From Streptomyces atratus (GTDB taxonomy: Bacteria > Actinomycetota > Actinomycetes > Streptomycetales > Streptomycetaceae), in NCBI RefSeq assembly GCF_900119365.1, contig NZ_FPJO01000022.1:1-64000 (forward strand): a stretch of DNA of 64,000 nucleotides, in the 5' to 3' direction. A model generated the notes under the pieces. That model was not told the DNA's origin, searched no databases, and saw only the letters and a list, made by a program, of their open reading frames with translations. Shown here piece after piece: positions 61,962 through 64,000 of the stretch (the stretch's first letter is position 1; each line of letters begins with the position of its first letter). A program made the position numbers and the translations under genes.

Positions 61962-63332
61962 TCAGTCGAAACGCGCGGCCAGGACGACCACGTCCTCCGC
62001 GTCCTCGCCGCGGTCGAGCCCGTCCGGCAGCACGGTGCGCAGCACATGGTCGGCGACGGCTCCGGCGTCCTGGCGCATCGCCTTGGGCACGGAAGCGGCC
62101 GCGGAGTGGAGCCGGGCGAACGCCCGGTCCGTCGAGTCGCCGGTACGGCGCAGCAGTCCGTCGGTGCAGAGCAGTACGGTCTCGCCGGGCGCCGGGGTGA
62201 TCTCCACGCTGGGCGCCTCCCAGCAGGCGAGCATGCCCAGCGGCGCGGAGACCGAGGTCTCGACGAACTCGGTGCGCCGGTCGCCGATCAGGAGCGGAGG
62301 AGTGTGGCCCGCGCCGGCCAGCAGGATCTTGCGCTCGGCCGGCTCGCAGTAGGCGAACAGCGCGGTCGCCGTACGGGCCGGTTCGGTGAGCCGCAGCAGC
62401 AGTTCCAGATCCGAGAGCACGGCGACCGGATCCTCGCCCTCCATCACCGCGTACGCCCGCAGCCCGGCCCGCAGCCGTCCCATGGCGGCCAGGGCGCTCG
62501 GCCCGGAGCCGTTCACCGAGCCCACGGCGAGACCGAGCGCACCCTCCGGCAGTGCCAGCGCGTCGTACCAGTCGCCGCCGCCCTGCGGCGCCCGGCGGTG
62601 GCGGGCGGCCAGCTGCACACCGGCGACCCGGGGCAGCCGGCTGGGCAGCAGTTCCTCCGTGATGGTGGCGACATCGGCCCTGGCCCGCTCCAGCTCCAGC
62701 AGCCTGGCCAGGTGTTCAGCGGCGTAACCGGTGTAGAGGCCGGCGAGATGGCGCTGGCGTTCCAGTGGTTCGGCGGGTTCGTCGTACAGCCAGACGGCGG
62801 CGCCGAGCCTGCCGGTCGCCTCGGCGGTGATCGGTACGGCGTAGCTGGCGGCGTATCCGAGCCGGGCGGCGACTTCGCGGCGGCGGGGGTTCAGGCCGGG
62901 GTCGCCGAGCAGGTCGGGAGTGGTCAGCGCTCCTTCGGTGTCCGGGAGCCCTTCCAGGATCCGGCCGTAGGAGGTGGCGGTGCGCGGCACCGTCTCGATC
63001 AGTCCGAGCTCGGCGTGGGCGAGCCCGAGGCCGGTGGTGCTGACGGGGCCGCAGTGGTCGGACGGTTCGAAGACGACCAGGCCGCGGCGGGCGCCGACCA
63101 GGGCGGCTCCGGCGTCCAGGAACTCGTGGAGCGCGTCGTCGAGCGTGCCGGTTCCGGCCAGCCGCTCGGTGAGCTCGTGCAGCGTGGTGAGGTCGGAGAC
63201 CCAGCCGGCGAGCCGGTCCTGGATGAAGGCTCCCGGGGCGGACGGCACTTCGGACAGGGACCCGGCAGTGTGATCTGAAACCGGAACTGTGGGATCGATT
63301 CCAGCCACTTTTGGCAGGTGTGGGGCGCTCAT
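61962..63332 (-). CDS. PP2C/SpoIIE-type serine phosphatase with GAF domain
   Basis: About 456 residues. A GAF domain (about 45-210) precedes a SpoIIE-like PPM phosphatase (about 225-455). Metal-binding residues are visible in GGGDWYDALAL (about 253) and LCTDGLLR (about 400), with the terminal EDVVVLAARF. ATG 63332 (MSAPHLPKV) was preferred; ATG 63386 is in frame but without ribosome site. It is a likely regulator of an anti-anti-sigma factor, perhaps opposing the SpoIIAB-like ATPase 1.6 kb away. Confidence 0.9.
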   Translation of the reverse strand: MSAPHLPKVAGIDPTVPVSDHTAGSLSEVPSAPGAFIQDRLAGWVSDLTTLHELTERLAGTGTLDDALHEFLDAGAALVGARRGLVVFEPSDHCGPVSTTGLGLAHAELGLIETVPRTATSYGRILEGLPDTEGALTTPDLLGDPGLNPRRREVAARLGYAASYAVPITAEATGRLGAAVWLYDEPAEPLERQRHLAGLYTGYAAEHLARLLELERARADVATITEELLPSRLPRVAGVQLAARHRRAPQGGGDWYDALALPEGALGLAVGSVNGSGPSALAAMGRLRAGLRAYAVMEGEDPVAVLSDLELLLRLTEPARTATALFAYCEPAERKILLAGAGHTPPLLIGDRRTEFVETSVSAPLGMLACWEAPSVEITPAPGETVLLCTDGLLRRTGDSTDRAFARLHSAAASVPKAMRQDAGAVADHVLRTVLPDGLDRGEDAEDVVVLAARFD

Positions 63333-63964
63333 GGTCGCCGGCTTTCCGACCAGTGCGTTTTGTCGAATAGCATCGCAAACCCCCATGTCATTCTGCGCCG
63401 CTATCAGTGCATCCGCATGTACACGTGCACCACATGTACACGCACAAGTGAGGCGATGTCCAGCATTGTCCCCACGGTAAATGTGGTGTCCAAGAGACCG
63501 TCAAGTTGGCCAAAAATTGCACCCTGAGACAGGCATTTGCGGTCGACTGGGCGTGCTCGACAGGGGGTGCTCTCGGGGTGAAGTCCTGGAGAGAGCGTCA
63601 TTTCGGGCATGCTGGGTACGTAATCGATGAAGGCCAGGGGCAGTTCTGATCGCCCCGGAACCCGGCAGACGGCCCGGACGTCCTCTCTTGTGACGGCCAC
63701 GCCCCCACCCCCGAGTGGCGGGGTTTGCACCTCGGGACGGCAGGCGCGATATCTGCGCCGCTCCTCGCCATGCTCGTCCGGACCGGCTCGCCCGGACCCG
63801 TCTCGCACCTGCTCGACCCGGCCAGGCTCATGCTCGGTACCGACGACCCACCCGTACCGCAGACTTGAAGAGCACGTACGCACAGTGAAGTGATGCACAC
63901 GTACGGCAACTCGCACGTGGTGTGATGTGGACCCTCGGCGTTCAACGGAAAGGAACGAGCGCTC
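63333..63964. other. Divergent intergenic region at right end
   Basis: 632 bp. Near 63415-63445 CATGTACACG occurs twice, 16 bp apart (GCATGTACACGTGCACCACATGTACACGCAC area), in an AT-rich segment probably holding the phosphatase promoter. From about 63650 to 63868 one plus frame has strong third-position GC (HAPTPEWRGLHLG ... LLDPARLMLGTDD) and ends at TGA 63866, but has no ATG/GTG start: a possible gene remnant. CGTACG repeats flank 63874-63905. Confidence 0.4.
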
Positions 63965-64000
63965 ATGCGCGAGATCCTCGGAAGGCGACGCAGGCTCCGG
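63965..64000 (+). CDS. Start of a CDS leaving the window (MREILGRRRRLR...)
   Basis: ATG 63965 with GGAAAGGAACGAGCG upstream opens a frame of 12 codons, MREILGRRRRLR, to the window end. The short basic start recalls Streptomyces proteins with a bifunctional DNA primase/polymerase N-terminal domain that lie beside this phosphatase. That is a memory-based guess from few residues. Confidence 0.5.
   Translation, partial: MREILGRRRRLR

Noticed and set aside
63404..63916. 170-codon minus-strand frame at the right end
   Set aside because: Irregular codon use, no ribosome site and no recognisable motif.

Overview
The window is high-GC DNA with the codon bias, GTG/TTG starts and gene content of a Streptomyces chromosome. 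The developmental pair ssgR-ssgA, a fused cydCD, the dtpA/sco/ECuC copper cluster, and the order thiC ... lacI-hisC-cydAB-cydCD ... serS-pheA-dtpA ... pepP match, from memory, the S. coelicolor core between about SCO3925 and SCO3970, some tens of kb from oriC. Three perfect parS palindromes, one near-perfect parS and two clusters of DnaA boxes support an oriC-proximal position. oriC itself is not in the window.

Layout. 0-0.34 kb: remnant of an IS21-type istB gene. 0.4-12.9 kb: mixed metabolic and regulatory genes (serine hydrolase, AlkZ-like winged-helix protein, GNATs, divergent MarR/MFS pair with an HbpS-like protein, flavohemoglobin-like reductase, NUDIX, LysR, cystathionine gamma-lyase family enzyme, small membrane proteins, cupin). 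13.1-14.4 kb: ssgR-ssgA, which controls sporulation-specific division. 14.5-22.7 kb: YibE/F-like membrane protein, TPP riboswitch and thiC, a membrane protein, a metallophosphatase, a LacI regulator and hisC. 22.9-29.2 kb: Rex-controlled cytochrome bd oxidase (cydA, cydB, fused cydCD), followed by a GAF histidine kinase. 31-33.3 kb: HAD phosphatase, F420-type LLM oxidoreductase and a small conserved protein.

33.3-40.5 kb looks like an accessory insertion. It holds an hsdM remnant, a coupled SNF2 helicase/SWIM zinc-finger pair, a frameshifted pRiA4b ORF-3-like gene, and a decayed partial copy of the LLM gene that lies on the other side of the block. 40.5-44.8 kb: kptA, a DnaA-box cluster, and a three-gene operon with 4-bp overlaps (M24 peptidase-like protein, EphD-like epoxide hydrolase/SDR fusion, MerR regulator). 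45-48.6 kb: a four-gene ABC exporter operon. 48.9-51.9 kb: a helix-turn-helix/coiled-coil gene that runs into tRNA-Ser(GCT), a second HAD phosphatase and serS. 51.9-52.5 kb: a non-coding region with seven DnaA boxes. 52.5-58.7 kb: a compact minus-strand array ycnI-sco-ECuC-copCD-dtpA-pheA, which joins extracytoplasmic copper supply to phenylalanine synthesis. 58.8-64 kb: membrane protein, SpoIIAB-like ATPase, pepP, SpoIIE-type phosphatase and the first codons of a gene leaving the window.

The most interesting signals are non-coding: the DnaA-box clusters at 52.1-52.4 kb and 41.1 kb, which look like candidate titration or regulatory sites for replication initiation, and parS sites that double as translation starts. 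Among genes, the EphD-like operon and the 33-40 kb block deserve most attention.
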